Below are positions 32,052-44,300 of a stretch of 64,000 bases of DNA, piece by piece. Position numbers and translations under genes: made by a program. Numbering within the stretch: position 1 is the first letter of the stretch; each line of letters begins with the position of its first letter. The notes beneath the pieces were generated by a model that searched no databases, was not told the origin of the DNA, and saw only the letters and a list, made by a program, of their open reading frames with translations. Source of the DNA: Coniferiporia sulphurascens (taxonomy: Eukaryota > Basidiomycota > Agaricomycetes > Hymenochaetales > Hymenochaetaceae). Location: assembly GCA_002794785.1 (NCBI GenBank), contig NBBA01000002.1, positions 1,674,001-1,738,000 on the forward strand, written 5' to 3'.

Positions 32052-33485
32052 AGTCACCCATACCTGCTGGTTACTCCTGGCCAACAGGGAGGAATGGTCC
32101 GACATCGCCTTTCCATTACTCAAATCTGCCTTTCTCCTCCCAGTGGCCAACACCAGCACCCTCAACATTAAGGTGCAGGCAGTGGTCGACTCTATGATCG
32201 CTTCCCTTGCCCTCTTCACCAGAATCGCCAAGCCATCCAAAACCGAGGTCCCATGGTGGACACCAACATGCAAATCACTCCTCCAGGCGATTTCAATGGC
32301 CCCCACCCCCCTTCAGCATTCAGCAGCCCACCGGGCATTCAAATGAGGCATTCGGGCGGCCAAGCGGCAGTTCTATGCCAACCAGGCCAATCAAGCAGAC
32401 GCCACCAACATCTGGAGCTGGGCCAAGCATGGCCTTGGCAACCGACCTACACCCATCCCATCATTAAAAAAGAGAGATGGGACCTTCACCCAATTGGATG
32501 ACAAGAAAGGTGAGCTCTTCTGCTCTACATTCTTTATGCCCCCTCCACCCCAACAAGCGGCCGACACCCTGCCGCCTCCCCCCCAACCAGCTGCCCTGCC
32601 CATACTCCTTGGGGAGCTCATGGGGGCACTGTCTGATACCTCCAACTTGTTGGCCCTAGACCTCTTGGGCATCGGCTACCACCCCCTGAAATGGGTGGTG
32701 GATGCCTACCCTGATGAGATCCTCACCCTTTTCAATGACTGTCTGTGCACAGGGCACCACCCCAAGTGCTGGTGGGCGGCAAAAGTGGTGATGCTCAGGA
32801 AGCCAAACAAGAAGGACCCCTTCTTGCCAAGATCTTATTGGCCCATTACCCTTGAGGAGACCTTAGGGAAACTCCTCGAAAAGATAATCACTAACCGGCT
32901 CCAATTCCTTGCAAACACAAGGGATTGGCTGCCACCTAACCAATACAGGGGGCGTCAAGGGCATTCAGTCTACAATGCCGCCCAGCACCTCTTACAGATT
33001 GCAGAGCGTGTCCATGCCAGGGGCTGTGTATGCTCGGTCCTAGCAGTCGACATACAGGGCTTCTTCAACTCGGTTCACCCACAACTCCTCCACCAACAAC
33101 TGCTGGACCTCCAGTGCCCGCCTGACATGGTGGACTGGTGTTTGTCCTTCATGATGGACTGGCAGGTCGCCATTGCCTTCAATGGCACCACCCTCCCAAC
33201 TGCCCAGAAACCCGACCTCAGCACCCCCCAAGGGTCGCCAGTATCCCCAATCCTCTCGACCATATTCATGGGCATGGTCCTCTGGAAATTTCACCAAACC
33301 GGCACCACCGCCCTCGCATATGTAGATGACCACCTCCCTGTGTGCGTCGGACCCAGCATGGCATCCAACTGCCAGCAACTGTCTAATGCCTACCACCAAC
33401 TCAACACACACTTTGGTGCCATTGGTCTCAACATTGAAGCCACCAAAACTGAGTGCCTACACTTCCACCCACCCCGACACTGATC

Positions 33486-33524
<39 letters not shown>

Positions 33525-34791
33525 CTGCAGTATTACATAATTACAAGCTGCCCCCCCGGAGGGGGGGCCCTAACTACATAACAATGGAGGCACCCATCAT
33601 TGTGCAATGCACAAAACTGGGCAGGGGCCCTGCTCCCTGAAGGGTGCCAAGGTGTGAAGGGCCCCTATTAGTACAAGGCAAAAAAGAAGAGGGAGGAATA
33701 CATATCACTACAACAATACCAAGCGGTTGAATGCAGGCAAAAGAGGTAGCTTAGAATGGAGAAAGGGAGGGTGAGAGCACTGGCTGAGACATATGATTAG
33801 GAGTCCGAACAGCAGTCGCAAATCAGAGGAAAAGGGTGGGAGAGCACCTGAAAGCTCCAAGAGAGCCGGGTCTGAGTCCTGGGTGCGGGGTCTGAGCATA
33901 CGATGCATGTAGTCCCGGAGGAAGTCCAAGTCCATGTCCTCGTTGGTAGGGTGGCCATCTAGCTCCATCGTGGCGAAAGCCAAGCGGATGGTGCCCACAG
34001 TTCTGTCAGAGAGGCGGTTCAAGTGCCCCATTAGCCTAAGCCAGTGGCACAGAACTGGAATAAGGTTCTCCTCAGCCCATTCTGAATGGTGGACTGGGAG
34101 GGGGATTTTGGCTGGCCAAATGCACTGAATCCAAGGTTGGAATGTAGTGCATCCACCTAAAATGTGGGCAGTTGTCTGCACTGGCCATGGTGGGTGGTTG
34201 TGCCACCTGCAGTGGGAGATCAAGCCATGCCTGCACCAGTAGGCTGAGTCGAAGCTCAGCCAGTAGCCCCCATAGGGATTGGCATGGCAGAGGACTTGTG
34301 CTACTGCAGAAAGGTGGTGGTGAGGGTGGTCCGCGGAGTGGGTGAGCAGCTTCTGTGGGCGGCAAGAGGGGATGCCGTGCACTGCCAAGTATTTGTCGGC
34401 AGTGGAGGCGAGAGGGTGGGCCAATGATAGTGTCCACCATTCTACCAGGGTCTTGGTGGCCACTTCCTTGAGGGCGGAGATGGAGGGCACGAGTTACGAG
34501 GGGGGGAGCTCCATGGCGAGTTTCACTTTGTCATCAGCCCATTCATTCCCAGGAACATCCGAGTGACCCGGACACCATATGAAATGGATGGTGAGGCCTG
34601 GATGCGAGTCCAGAAGCATCTCGACCCCTGCCTTCCAGAGGTGAAGGAGATGGGCACCTGGTACAGCAGCCCAGCTGCGGAAGAGGTTTAGTGCCATCAG
34701 TGAATTGGACAGGAAGAACAGGTCCAATGTGACAGGCAGGTGGGTGAGGAGGCAGTGCATGGCCCAGCCCAGAGCGGTGGCGAGAGAGAAG
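33486..34791 (-). mobile_element. T9: minus LINE 3' part, head-to-head with T10
   Basis: It has a tail ((TTA)n at 33486-33522), a type A 3' UTR, the ORF2 C-terminus (LLELSGALPPFSSD) and RNase H up to SLATALGWAMH, where it stops near 34791. RNase H motifs LSNSLMALNLF, WCPGHSDVPGNEWAD and the zinc-like HNHPPWPVQTTAHILGGC are visible. A stop near 34496 breaks the frame (ELPPS-stop). The left flank is the RT end of T6. At 34792 the sequence turns directly into plus-strand T10. No TSD pairs the outer flanks. Confidence 0.85.
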
Positions 34792-35492
34792 AAACCACCC
34801 CCCTTGGCCAGCCCAATCAACTGCCCACATGTTGGGTGGCTGTTGTACTTTCCGGCCTTGGATCTGCAAGGTCTGGCCTCCCCCATGACCCACTTCTGGC
34901 CCACCACACCGAGTGGGCCGACGAAAACTGCCTCCAGGTCCTGCACCACTGGCTTAAACTCACTGGGCACTTGAACCACCTCTCAGACCGCACCTCCGCC
35001 ACCATCTGCCTGGCCTTCGCTGCAATGGAGCTGGATGGACACCTGACTGACGAAGATATGGACTTGGACCCCCTCAGATATTATATGAGTCATATGCTTG
35101 GACCCCATTCCCAGGACCTGGACCCAGCTCTCTTGGAGCTTTCAGGTACACTTCCTCCCTTTTCCTGACTAGTGCCTGCCTTTCAGACTCCCCTCCATAT
35201 GTCCCGGCCAGCGCTCTTGCCCTCCCTTTCCTATTCTAAGTTACCCCATTTGCCTGCCCTCGTCCATTTGGCTTTGCTGTAGCAACATGTATTCCTCCCT
35301 CTTTCTTCTCTTCTACTAATAGGGGCCCTCCACACCTTGGCATCCTTCGGGGAGCAGGGCCCCCGCCCAGTTTCATATGTTGTGCGATGACGGGCGCCTC
35401 GGTTTGTTATGTAGTTAGGGCCCCCCCTTTGGGGGGGGGGCGGCTTGTAATTATGTAATACTGCAGGAATAATTAAAAATAAAAATAAAAAA
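34792..35492 (+). mobile_element. T10: plus LINE 3' fragment
   Basis: It starts in the zinc-like region (AACCACCCCCCTTGGCCAGCCC), carries the ORF2 C-terminus (open to 35168, ending DPALLELSGTLPPFS), the 3' UTR with a long G/C hairpin at about 35419-35441, and an A-rich tail ending at 35492. It is joined head-to-head to T9, which covers the same region in the opposite orientation but is not identical. Its tail is followed at once by T11. Confidence 0.86.
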
Positions 35493-35796
35493 GGCATGGC
35501 ATGATCACCAACTGTAGGTGGCACAACCACCCACCCTGGCCAGCACAGTTAACCTCCCATGTCCTAGGTGGATGCGAAACATTCCAGCCCTGGATACAAC
35601 ATGTTTGGCCAAAGAGCAACCCCCTCCCTGCCCACCATACCGAATGGGCAGACAAAAACCACATCCTGGTCTTAAGGTGCTGGCTATGCCTGACAGGCCA
35701 CCTCAACCAGATGACCAACTGCACAGCTGGGGCGATTTGCCTCGCCTTTGCAGCTATGGACTTGGACAGTCTCCATACCGACAACAACCTGGACTT

Positions 35797-38279
35797 TTTT
35801 TAAATTTTAAATTTTTAAATTTATTATTCCTGCAGTATTACATAATTACAAGCTGCCCACCCAAAGGGAGGGCCCTAACTACATAACAAACCGAGGCGCC
35901 CGTCATCGCACAATGTATGAAACTGGGTGGGGGTCCTGCTCCCTGGAGGGTGCCAAAGTGGGAAGGGCCCCTATTAGTAAGTGGGCACAAGAAAGAGGGA
36001 GGAGTACATATCACTACTGCCGAGCCAAATAGATGGTATCAGGCAAAAAGGGGGTAGCTTAGAATAGGAAAGGGAGGGCAAGAGTGCCGGCCAGGACGTA
36101 TGGGGGGGAGTCTGAAGGGCAGGCACTAGTCAGAGGAAAAGGGAGGAAGCACACCTGAAAGCTCCAAGAGAGCCGGGTCCGGGTCCTGGGTACAGGGTCC
36201 AAGCATACAACTCATGTAATCCCTGAGGAGGTCCAAGTCCATATCTTCATTGGTTGGGTGTCCCTGTTACATTTTTCCTTACTTTTCCCTTACTGCGCTG
36301 ACTCACTTCCTATTCGTCATCACCAGTCAGTGCAACTCCCCCATTTCTCTCCCTTACTCATCTTTATTCACCTTACACCATAAGACACCATGATGTCGCC
36401 ATATCACACCATCATGACGTGCTTTACTTACTGACACCTTCACTTGCATTACCAAGACATTCCTTGGGTTTCCATGACCTTCCATAGCCATGTAAACACA
36501 CCAAATCAAGTCGCTACAGTAGTAGACACATAGAGTAGCATATAAGCATGTAATGTAGACTGCACAAGCCCTAAGCTTGTGCTCTTTGTTCATACAAGCC
36601 CATTATATGTGCCTCAGTGCCCTCTGTGTGCTCTACCTCCTCATCTGGCACTTTGTTGTAACCTGACTCCTCTAAGAAGACACCGCATACCTTCTCGATG
36701 ATCAGGAAGCCCCATCGCCGATCATCCCCGCCTTACGACATCTAGGAAGCCCCGTTGCTGTACCACCACTCTCGATGATCAGGAAGCCCCAACGTCAATC
36801 ACCACGTAACCGTTGAGCTTAACAGTCCCTCCAGCTCCATTGTGGCGAAAGCCAGGCGGATAGTGGCCAAGGTGCAGTCGATTAGGCGGTTAAGTTGCCC
36901 TGTCAGCTTTAGCCAGCGGCGCAGAACCTGAAGACGGTTTTTGTCGGCCCACTCGGTGTGGTGGGTCGGAAGTGGGTCATGGGGGGGCCAGACCTTGCCA
37001 GAATTAAAGGGTGCCCTTGCAGGACCCCACTACGTGTACACCTTCCTTGTGACATAGATGCCTGACCAGTAGGACTTATACCCAACATGCTGTCCTCTAC
37101 AGTGCGCTGGATTGGGAAGGGCGTGCCACACCAGGGAGACATTCCGAGTGAGGGTCGCAGCGCCATAGGCACTACCCCACCCATTGGGTGCCCCCCCTAC
37201 CCTACACATTCCCCCCCTTACCCCACTTTCCACTGTAGAGTGCCACTCATTTCTGGGAATCAACTTAAGCACACAGTAGGACTTACTCCTATGTGCACCC
37301 ATGCCAGATTTAGTGCTCTGGATCCAGTGGAGGGAACTATCCCCCACTGCTACAGCTTGCTCCATAGTGGAGGGGTTTCCTAGGCCCCCCCAGAGTTTCC
37401 TGTTCCCTGGCACACACTTCAGAGCCCCAAAGGGGAATACTCAGGCACAAGGCCTGCTTCTGGATCCGCAGCATACCAGAGTTGACATGTCACCAGAGGC
37501 TTGGACCCCAGCCTATCTCTTTCGAGGTTGCCAGGGAGTCCGCTTGACTAACCACCTCCCAGGGGGAACCAGCACCTATCCTATAGATCTAGGGCCAGCA
37601 AACCCCCCCCAAGAGGCCCATGGTGGCCTGTTGCTCTCGCATTGGCTGGTTCTTACTGCAATGCCATGTGTTATGAAGCCCCTATCTCCTTATAGCAACT
37701 AGTGCTGTCATCAGAGACCCTTTTGGGGTTTGGGGTGGCAGTTTTTATGGTTTGTCATGCCAGGGACAATGCAGCCCCAGGATTTTAAGTCCCAACCTGA
37801 AGGTCAGATCCGAGTTTCCCCAAACCCGAGGTCTCCTGACTGAAGCCAACTGCTGAAGGGCAGAGGGTTACCCCCCCCTGTGCGGGTGTGGGGACATTAA
37901 CGTCATGTCCCCCCCCTAACTGGCAGGTGTACGCCCCTTGTGCTGCCCAGGGGCAGACCAGTGGGCATGCCATCCTCGAGAAGGTCAGCACAGACATGAG
38001 AGAGGATCATCCTCACCGAGTCTCCCCCCCCAAGAGGACGTTAACGACGGGTCCTCGTGCCAGCTGGCAAATGCAAGCGCCTGTCTCCTGCCATCCAACA
38101 ACGCCATTACAGTGCCTTGGCAACCGGCCAGCTGCCCTCCCTATAAGGGTGGGCAGTTGGAGTGCCTTCTCTCATGTAGCCCCAGTAGTATACCAGAGTT
38201 AGACACAGGTTGCTGTGACTGACCAGAGACAACCCCAGAGCAAAGGTGAGATGGTGGTGGTAAGAGGACAAGAAGGATG
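35797..38279 (-). mobile_element. N3: composite non-autonomous element, minus, carrying S3
   Basis: N3 is inserted in T11 with a perfect 14-bp duplication, aacaacctggactt, at 35783-35796 and 38280-38293. The 5' terminus CATCCTTCTTGTCC is at 38279. The non-coding module runs down to about 36996, then the LINE part runs to the T-rich tail near 35797. Without S3 and its duplicated 5 bp it is about 1,918 bp, close to N2 (1,910) and N4 (1,910). Its module is nearly identical to that of N4 in long comparisons. It encodes only the last part of ORF2. Confidence 0.88.
36265..36824 (+). mobile_element. S3: solo LTR (560 bp), TSD GTCCC
   Basis: It begins TGTTACATTTTTCC and ends GAGCTTAACA, flanked by gtccc at 36260-36264 and 36825-36829, which proves insertion by an LTR-retrotransposon integrase. 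It sits in the LINE-derived part of N3. It shares with S2, S4 and S5 the TATA-like ATATAAG, the AGCACAAGC/GCTTGTGCT hairpin and repeated AGGAAGCCCC motifs. Confidence 0.93.
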
Positions 38280-41200
38280 AACAACCTGGACTTGGACACC
38301 CTCTGGGGCTATGTGTGCAGGTTGCTCAGATCCAGGACTCAGGACACAGACCCAGCCCTTTTGGAGCTATCAGGTACACTCCCCCCATTTCCCTCCGACT
38401 CTTGACTGTCCTTCGAATTCCTCTCGGTTTTCTCTATGGCACTTGCAGCCACTCCTTTCCTATTCTAAGGGACTGTCTATTCCTGATCTCGTTTTACTTG
38501 GTTATGGTCTTCTCAGTCACAACATGTACTCCTCCCTCTCCCTTTTCACTATTTTTATCCCTAATAGGATGCGTAAGTACACTAGGCCTCCCTAAGAGGC
38601 ACGTGTCCCACCCAGTTTCACTCAATGAGTGATGACGGGCGCCTCAGTAGTTAGGTAGTTTACAGGCGGCCCCTTTGGGGCTGCAGGTGCATTGTGTAGC
38701 TCAGTAGGAATAATAAATTTGAAAAAAAAACATTACCCCGACCTACTCCAACCACTCGAAAACTCGGCAATGAGGATAAGGACAGTTGGATGGAGGCCGC
38801 TTTTCCAGCCCTCACTGATGCATTTGCCCTCCCAGTGGTGGATGCTAACTCCCTAGATCTTAAAGCCAGTGCCATCCTCAAGGCCATGACAGACACACTA
38901 CAACCTTTTACCACAATCCAGTCCCCATCAAAAACAGCAGTCCCCTGGTGGTCATCCAACTGCCAGGACTTACTGAACTCGATTCACAGTGCCACAACAC
39001 CCACCGCAAAAGCTGCGGCAAGGCGCTCCTTCAAATGAGGGGTGCGAGCTGCGAAGTGGACTTACTACTTGGAACAGGCATCAGAGGCTGACCCCTCTAA
39101 CATCTGGTCGTGGGCCAAGCATGGCCTCAGCATCCAACCAACCCAAGTCCCCTCACTTAAACGTGCGAATGGCACCTTCACCCAGACCAATGAAGAGAAA
39201 GGTGAGCTTTTCAGATCAAAGTTCTTTCCACTGCCCCCCCCACTCCCGGCTGTGGGCCTTGGCCCCCTGCCTCCCCCTACCCCAGCTGCGCTGCTGCTAC
39301 TCTTCTCTGAGCTCACAGGTGCACTGGCCGATACCTCCAACTTGTTGGCTCTGGGCCCTTCAGGGATTGGGTATCGCCCCCTTAAGTGGGTGGTCGATGC
39401 CTATCCTGATGAGGTACTTGTGCTTTTCAATGACTGCCTGCAACAGGGTCACCACCCAGCCTGCTGGCGGGCAGCAAAGGTTGTAATGCTTCAGAAGCCG
39501 AACAAGAAGGACCCATTCTCCCCCTGTTCCTACCACCCCATCACCCTCAAGGAAACCTTGGGCAAGTTACTCAAAAAGATGATAGCTAACTGGCTCCAGT
39601 ACCTCACAAATGTGAGGAACTGGCTGCCACCAAACCAGTATGGAGGGCGTCAAGGCCACTTGGTCTATGATGCCGCCCAGCACCTTTTACAGATCGTCAA
39701 GGGCGCCCATGTGAAAGGCCTCATTTGTTCCATCCTAGTGGTGGACATCCAGGGCTTCTTCGACTCGGTGCACCCAAGGCAACTCCACCACCAGCTATTG
39801 GAGATGGGATGCCCACCAGACATGGTGGCATGGTGTCTCTCCTTCATGACAAACAGGGAAGTGGCTGTCTCATTCGATGGCTCAACCCTTCTGACTGCGC
39901 CCAAACCCAACCTAGGCACCCCTCAAGGGTCACCAATCTCACCGATCCTCTCGACAATTTTCACAGGCATCATGATGCAATGCTTTCAACAGTGCAGCTC
40001 ACAACTGCTAGCATATGTCGACGACCACCTCATAACCTGTGTGGGTACCTCGGTAATTGCTAACTGCCACTCCCTAGCACAGGCATACCAACAACTTGAC
40101 CTCCTCTTCCAGCAAATTGGTCTCAATATCGAACTGGTGAAGATGGAGGCCCTCCACTTCCACCCACCCAGGTGACGAACCGGCTACCACTGCTGGGACT
40201 CTGCTGGGATTCAAATAGACACCAACACCTTGGTCCGACCCACCAACCCCCTGTGATGGCTAGGGATTTGGTGGGACTCAGGCCTCACATTCCGACCTCA
40301 CGTGGAGCAAATGCACTCCAAAGGACTCTCCACTCTGGCAGCCCTCCGCATACTCGGCAACACCGAGCAGGGGCTCTCAGCCATCCACCTTCGCTGACTC
40401 TATACCACCTGTGTGCACACCGTCTTAGTGTGGGGCACACCAGTGTGGTACCATGGACATTGGCAAAAAACCCTAGTCAACTGACTACAAGCCGTGCAGA
40501 ACACTGCTTTCCATTGGATCTTAGGCGTCTACAAGGGCATGTCTCCTCATTCTACAAATTTTCTCTGTTCCACTCCACCTTTCTTCACTTATTTCAAATA
40601 TCTAAAGACCACTCATGCCTTGCGCCTCTGGTGCACCCCCCACCATGTAGGGCAGAAAAAGTTCAATCCCAATGCTAACACTCCCTTTTCACTTTCATTG
40701 CAGGTCCGCGTCCCCCGAGTCCAATGGATCCCAGCATACACGCACCCCCCCTGGATGGACCCCCTTGGCTTTGGTCAAGGTCGAATCACCTTCTCAGCCC
40801 CCATGCAGCCAGTCTCCTCAGAAATGCATGAACATTACATTGCCCAAGCCCAGGCTCTCTGCACCAACTCCTCCCTGCAAGTGTTTACAGATGGCTCTCG
40901 CATTGGTAATGCCTCAGGGTCGGCCATCTGCAGCATGGAGGGCGGACTTTACATTTTATTTATTTATTTATTTAAATTTATTATTCCTACTGAGCTATGC
41001 AATACACCTGTGGCCCCAAAGGGGCTGCCTGTAAACTACCTAACTACTGAGGTGCCCATCATCGCTCATCAAGTGAAACTGGGCAGGGCACATGCCTTGT
41101 AAGGAGGCCTAGTGAGCTTACACATCCTATTAGGGAAAATAGGGGAGAGAGAGAGGGAGGCATACATATTGTGACTACAGAAAGCCAAACCAGGCAAAAG

Positions 41201-41307
41201 TGAGATCAGGAAAAAAGAGTCCCTTAGAAGAGGAAAGGAGCGGCTGCAAGTGCCATAGAAGAAACCAATGTGGAATCCGAAGGGCAGTCAAGAGTCAGAG
41301 GGAAATG

Positions 41308-44300
41308 GAGGGAGCATACCTGAGAGCTCCAAAAGGGCTGGGTCCATGTCCTGAGTCCTGGATCCGAGTAACCTGCACACGTAGCCCCGGAGGGTGTCCA
41401 AGTCGAGGTCGTTGTCAGTGGGGAGGCTGTCCAAGTCCATGGCCACAAAGGCGAGGTGAATCGCCCCAGCTGTGTGGTTGGACATCCGGTTGAGGTGGCC
41501 TGTAAGGCATAGCCAGCGCCTTAAGACCAGTAGGTGGTTTTTGTCTGCCCATTCGGTATGGTGGACTGGGAGGGGGTTACTCTTGGGCCAGATGCAGTGT
41601 ATCCAGGGCTGGAAGGTTTCACATCCACCTAGGACATGGGAGGTAGACTGTGCTGGCCAGGGTGGGTGGTTGTGCCACCTGCAGTGGGAGATCAGGCCAT
41701 GTCTGTGTTGGTAAGCTGAGTCGAAGCTCAGCCAGTATCCCCCATAGGGACCGGCATGACAGAGGACCTGTGCCACTGCAGTGAGCTCCAGGTGGGGGTG
41801 GTCGACCAATATGGTGAGCATCTTCCATGGTCGTCATGTTGGAGGGCCAGTGACTGCGAGGTACTTGTCCACAGTCAAGGCGAGGGAGTGGGCCAGCTGG
41901 AGGGACCGGCACTCGCTGAGTGTGTGAGTTGCCACTTCCTTCAGTGCGGAGATAGAGGGGGCGAGGGAAGATGGGGGAAGCTCAGTTGCTAGCTTCACCT
42001 TGGAGTCTGCCCATTTGTTCCTGGGGATGTCCTCATGGCCTGGGCACCATCGGAAATGAACAGTCAAGTTCGGAAACGAGTCGAGAAGGGTCTCGACCCC
42101 CACCTTCCAAAGAGGGAGGAGCTGGGCCCCCAAAGCAGAGGGCCAGGTGCAAAAGAGGCCGAGTGCCATCAGTTCCACTCCCCCTTTCTTCGCTTATTTC
42201 GAATATTTAAAGACCACACATGCCTTGTGCCTTTGGCGCACCCCCCACTGCATAGGGCAGAAAAAGTTTAATCCCAATGCTAACACCCCCTTTTCACTTT
42301 TGTTGCAGGTCCGTGTCCCATGAGTCCAACGGATCCCAGCGTACACGCACCCCCCCTGGACGGACCCCCTTACCTTTGGTCAAGGCTGAATCGTCTTTGC
42401 AGTCCCCAGACAGCCAGTCTCAGCGAACACGTGCGACAACTACGTTGCCCAAGCCAGGATCTGCTGTACCGATTCCTCCCTGCAGGTATTCACTGATGGT
42501 TCGTGCATCGGTAACACCTCAGGATCAGCCATCTGTGGCATGAAAGGAGAACTTCACATCAGCTCCCTCAGGCTCGCCTCACCCACTTGCGCCACAACAA
42601 CAGATGCCAAAATCTTTTCATTGGCATCTGCACTGGGCTGGGCTGCTAGACACCTCCTCCACCTGCTGCCAGATGTCCAGGAGATCTTCTTCCTCTCAGA
42701 CTCCCTGACAGCACTCAGTCTTTTCCACACCTGGCCCTCCACCTCGGGGGCCCAGCTCCTCCCCCTTTGGAAGGCAGGGGTCGAGACCCTTCTCGACTCA
42801 TTTCCAAACCTGACCATTCATTTCCGATGGTGCCCGGGCCACAAGGACATCCCTGGGAACGAATGGGCAGACTCCGAGGCGAAGTTAGCAACTGAGCTTC
42901 CCCCCGCCACCCTCGCCCCCTCTATCTCCACTCTGAAGGAAGTAGCCACCCACATGCTCAGCGAATGCTGGTCCCTTCAACTGGCCTGCCCACTAGCCTC
43001 CACCGCTGACAAATACTTGGTGGTAATGGGGCCTCCCACTCGACGACTGAGAAAACTTCTCACCATCTCAGTCAACCACCCCCGCTTGGAGCTCACTGCA
43101 GTGGCGCAGGTCCTCTGCCGAGCTGGTCCCTACGGGGGCTACTGGCTGAGCTTTGACTCAGCTTACTGGCGAAGACATGGCCTGATCTCCCACTGCAGGT
43201 GGCACAACCACCCACCATGGCTGGCTCAGTCAACCTCCCATGTCCTAGGCAGATGTGAAATGTTCCAGCCCTGGATAAGACGAGTATGGCCAAGAAGCGA
43301 CCCCCTCCCTGTCCACCATTCGGAATGGGTGGACAAAAACCACCTTCTGGTCTTAAGGCGCTGACTATGCCTGACAGGCCACCTCAACCGGATGTCCAAC
43401 TGCACAGCCGGGGCGATTCGCCTCGCCTTTGCAGTTATGGAACTAGACGGACTCCCCACTGACAACGACATCGACTTGGACACCCTCTGGGGCTACGTGT
43501 GAAGGTTGCTTGGATCCAGGACTCAGGACGTGGACCTGGCCCTTTTGGAGCTCTCAGGTATGCTCCCACCATTTCCCTCTGACTCTTGATTGCCCTTCAG
43601 ATCCCCCATCAGTTTCTTCTATGGCACCTGCAGCCACTCCTTTCCTCTTCTAAGGGACTGTCTTTTCCTGATCTTGTCTTCACTTGGTCCAGTAAAAATT
43701 AGTCGTGATATGTATGCCTCCCTCTCTCTTCCTCCTCTCTCCCCTAATAGGGCGCATAAGACCACTAGGCCTCCCTCGGGAGGCATGTGCCCCACCCAGT
43801 TTCACTCGATGAGTGATGACAGGTGCCTCAGTAGTTAGGTAGTTTACAGGCGGCCCCTATGGGGCCACAGGTGTATTGCATAGCTCAGTAGGAATAATAA
43901 ATTTAAAAATTAAAATTAAAAAAAGGCCGAGTGCCATCAGAGAGTCTGAGAGGAAGAAGATCTCCTGGACATCCAGCAGCAGATGGTGGAGGTGTCTCAT
44001 GGCCCAGCCTGGGGCAGTTGCCAGAGAGAATATTTCGACATCTGTGGCTGTGGCACAAGTGGGGGAGGCGAGCTTGAGGGAGCTGATGTAAAGTGGCCCC
44101 TTCATCCCACAGATGGCTGATCCAGAGGCATTCCCAATGCATGAACCATCAGTGAATACCTGCAGTGAGGAATCGGTGCAGCATGTCCTGGCTTGAGCAA
44201 CGTAGGTTTCACACAAGTCCGTGGAGACGGGCTGTCTGGGAACTGTGAAGACAATTTGGCCTTGACTGAAGGCAAGGGGGTCTGTCCAGGGGGGGTGTGT

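Larger units (their letters stand above)
20206..33485 (+). mobile_element. T6: LINE with intact 5' end, split by S1 and T7
   Basis: T6 starts at the LINE 5' terminus (ATCCTTCTTGACC at 20206) and contains a 57-nt leader, ORF1 (20263-22697) and ORF2 endonuclease (22694-23471). It then has an 8.6-kb minus-strand insertion (T7, with 13-bp TSD agtcacccatacc at 23459-23471 and 32052-32064). The linker and RT follow at 32065-33485. Solo LTR S1 lies in ORF1. T6 stops at 33485 where the head-to-head pair T9/T10 begins; RNase H and the 3' end are not present. ORF1 has the FTMVTHKKKKKQRQ variant shared with T16, so T6 and T16 form a subgroup. Confidence 0.87.
22694..33485 (+). pseudogene. T6 ORF2 (endonuclease and RT), split by T7
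   Basis: It starts MNRDISILQWNAACS overlapping the ORF1 stop. The endonuclease has LILIQEPPW and GNFNHCHHSWS (GDFN changed to GNFN). A TGA at 23318 stands where T4 has an arginine codon before WCPID, and a long C-run near 23346 shifts the frame. After T7 the linker resumes at 32065. A TGA at 32344 (RAFK-stop-GIRAAK) matches a CGA codon. RT at about 32494-33483 is open, with QGFFNSVHP, STPQGSPVSPIL and AYVDDHLPVC. The motif A Asp is changed to Asn in FFNSV. Sequence ends just past the RT, at HFHPPRH. It cannot be functional. Confidence 0.85.
35493..38730 (+). mobile_element. T11: type B LINE 3' fragment carrying N3
   Basis: It starts GGCATGGCATGATC in the ORF2 C-terminal region and reads WHNHPPWPAQLTSHVLGGC and LTGHLNQMTNC to DNNLD at 35796, where N3 is inserted. 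After N3 it resumes at 38294 (LDTLWGYVCRLL, DPALLELSGT), then a type B 3' UTR. That 3' UTR has a shorter C/G hairpin (GGCCCCTTTGGGGC) and ends GCTCAGTAGGAATAATAAATTT and an A-run at 38730. It is the first type B copy in the window; the tail abuts T12. Confidence 0.87.

Noticed and set aside
36250..36830. Repeated AGGAAGCCCC units as a CRISPR-like array
   Set aside because: Only three irregularly spaced short motifs inside an LTR, with no regular spacers and in a eukaryotic context.
37888..38202. A 104-codon frame in the N3 module repeated identically in N4 and similar in N2
   Set aside because: Identity simply reflects recent copies of the same element. The frame is disrupted or altered in the older N1, and several other frames of similar length overlap it on both strands. 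It is not convincing as a gene.
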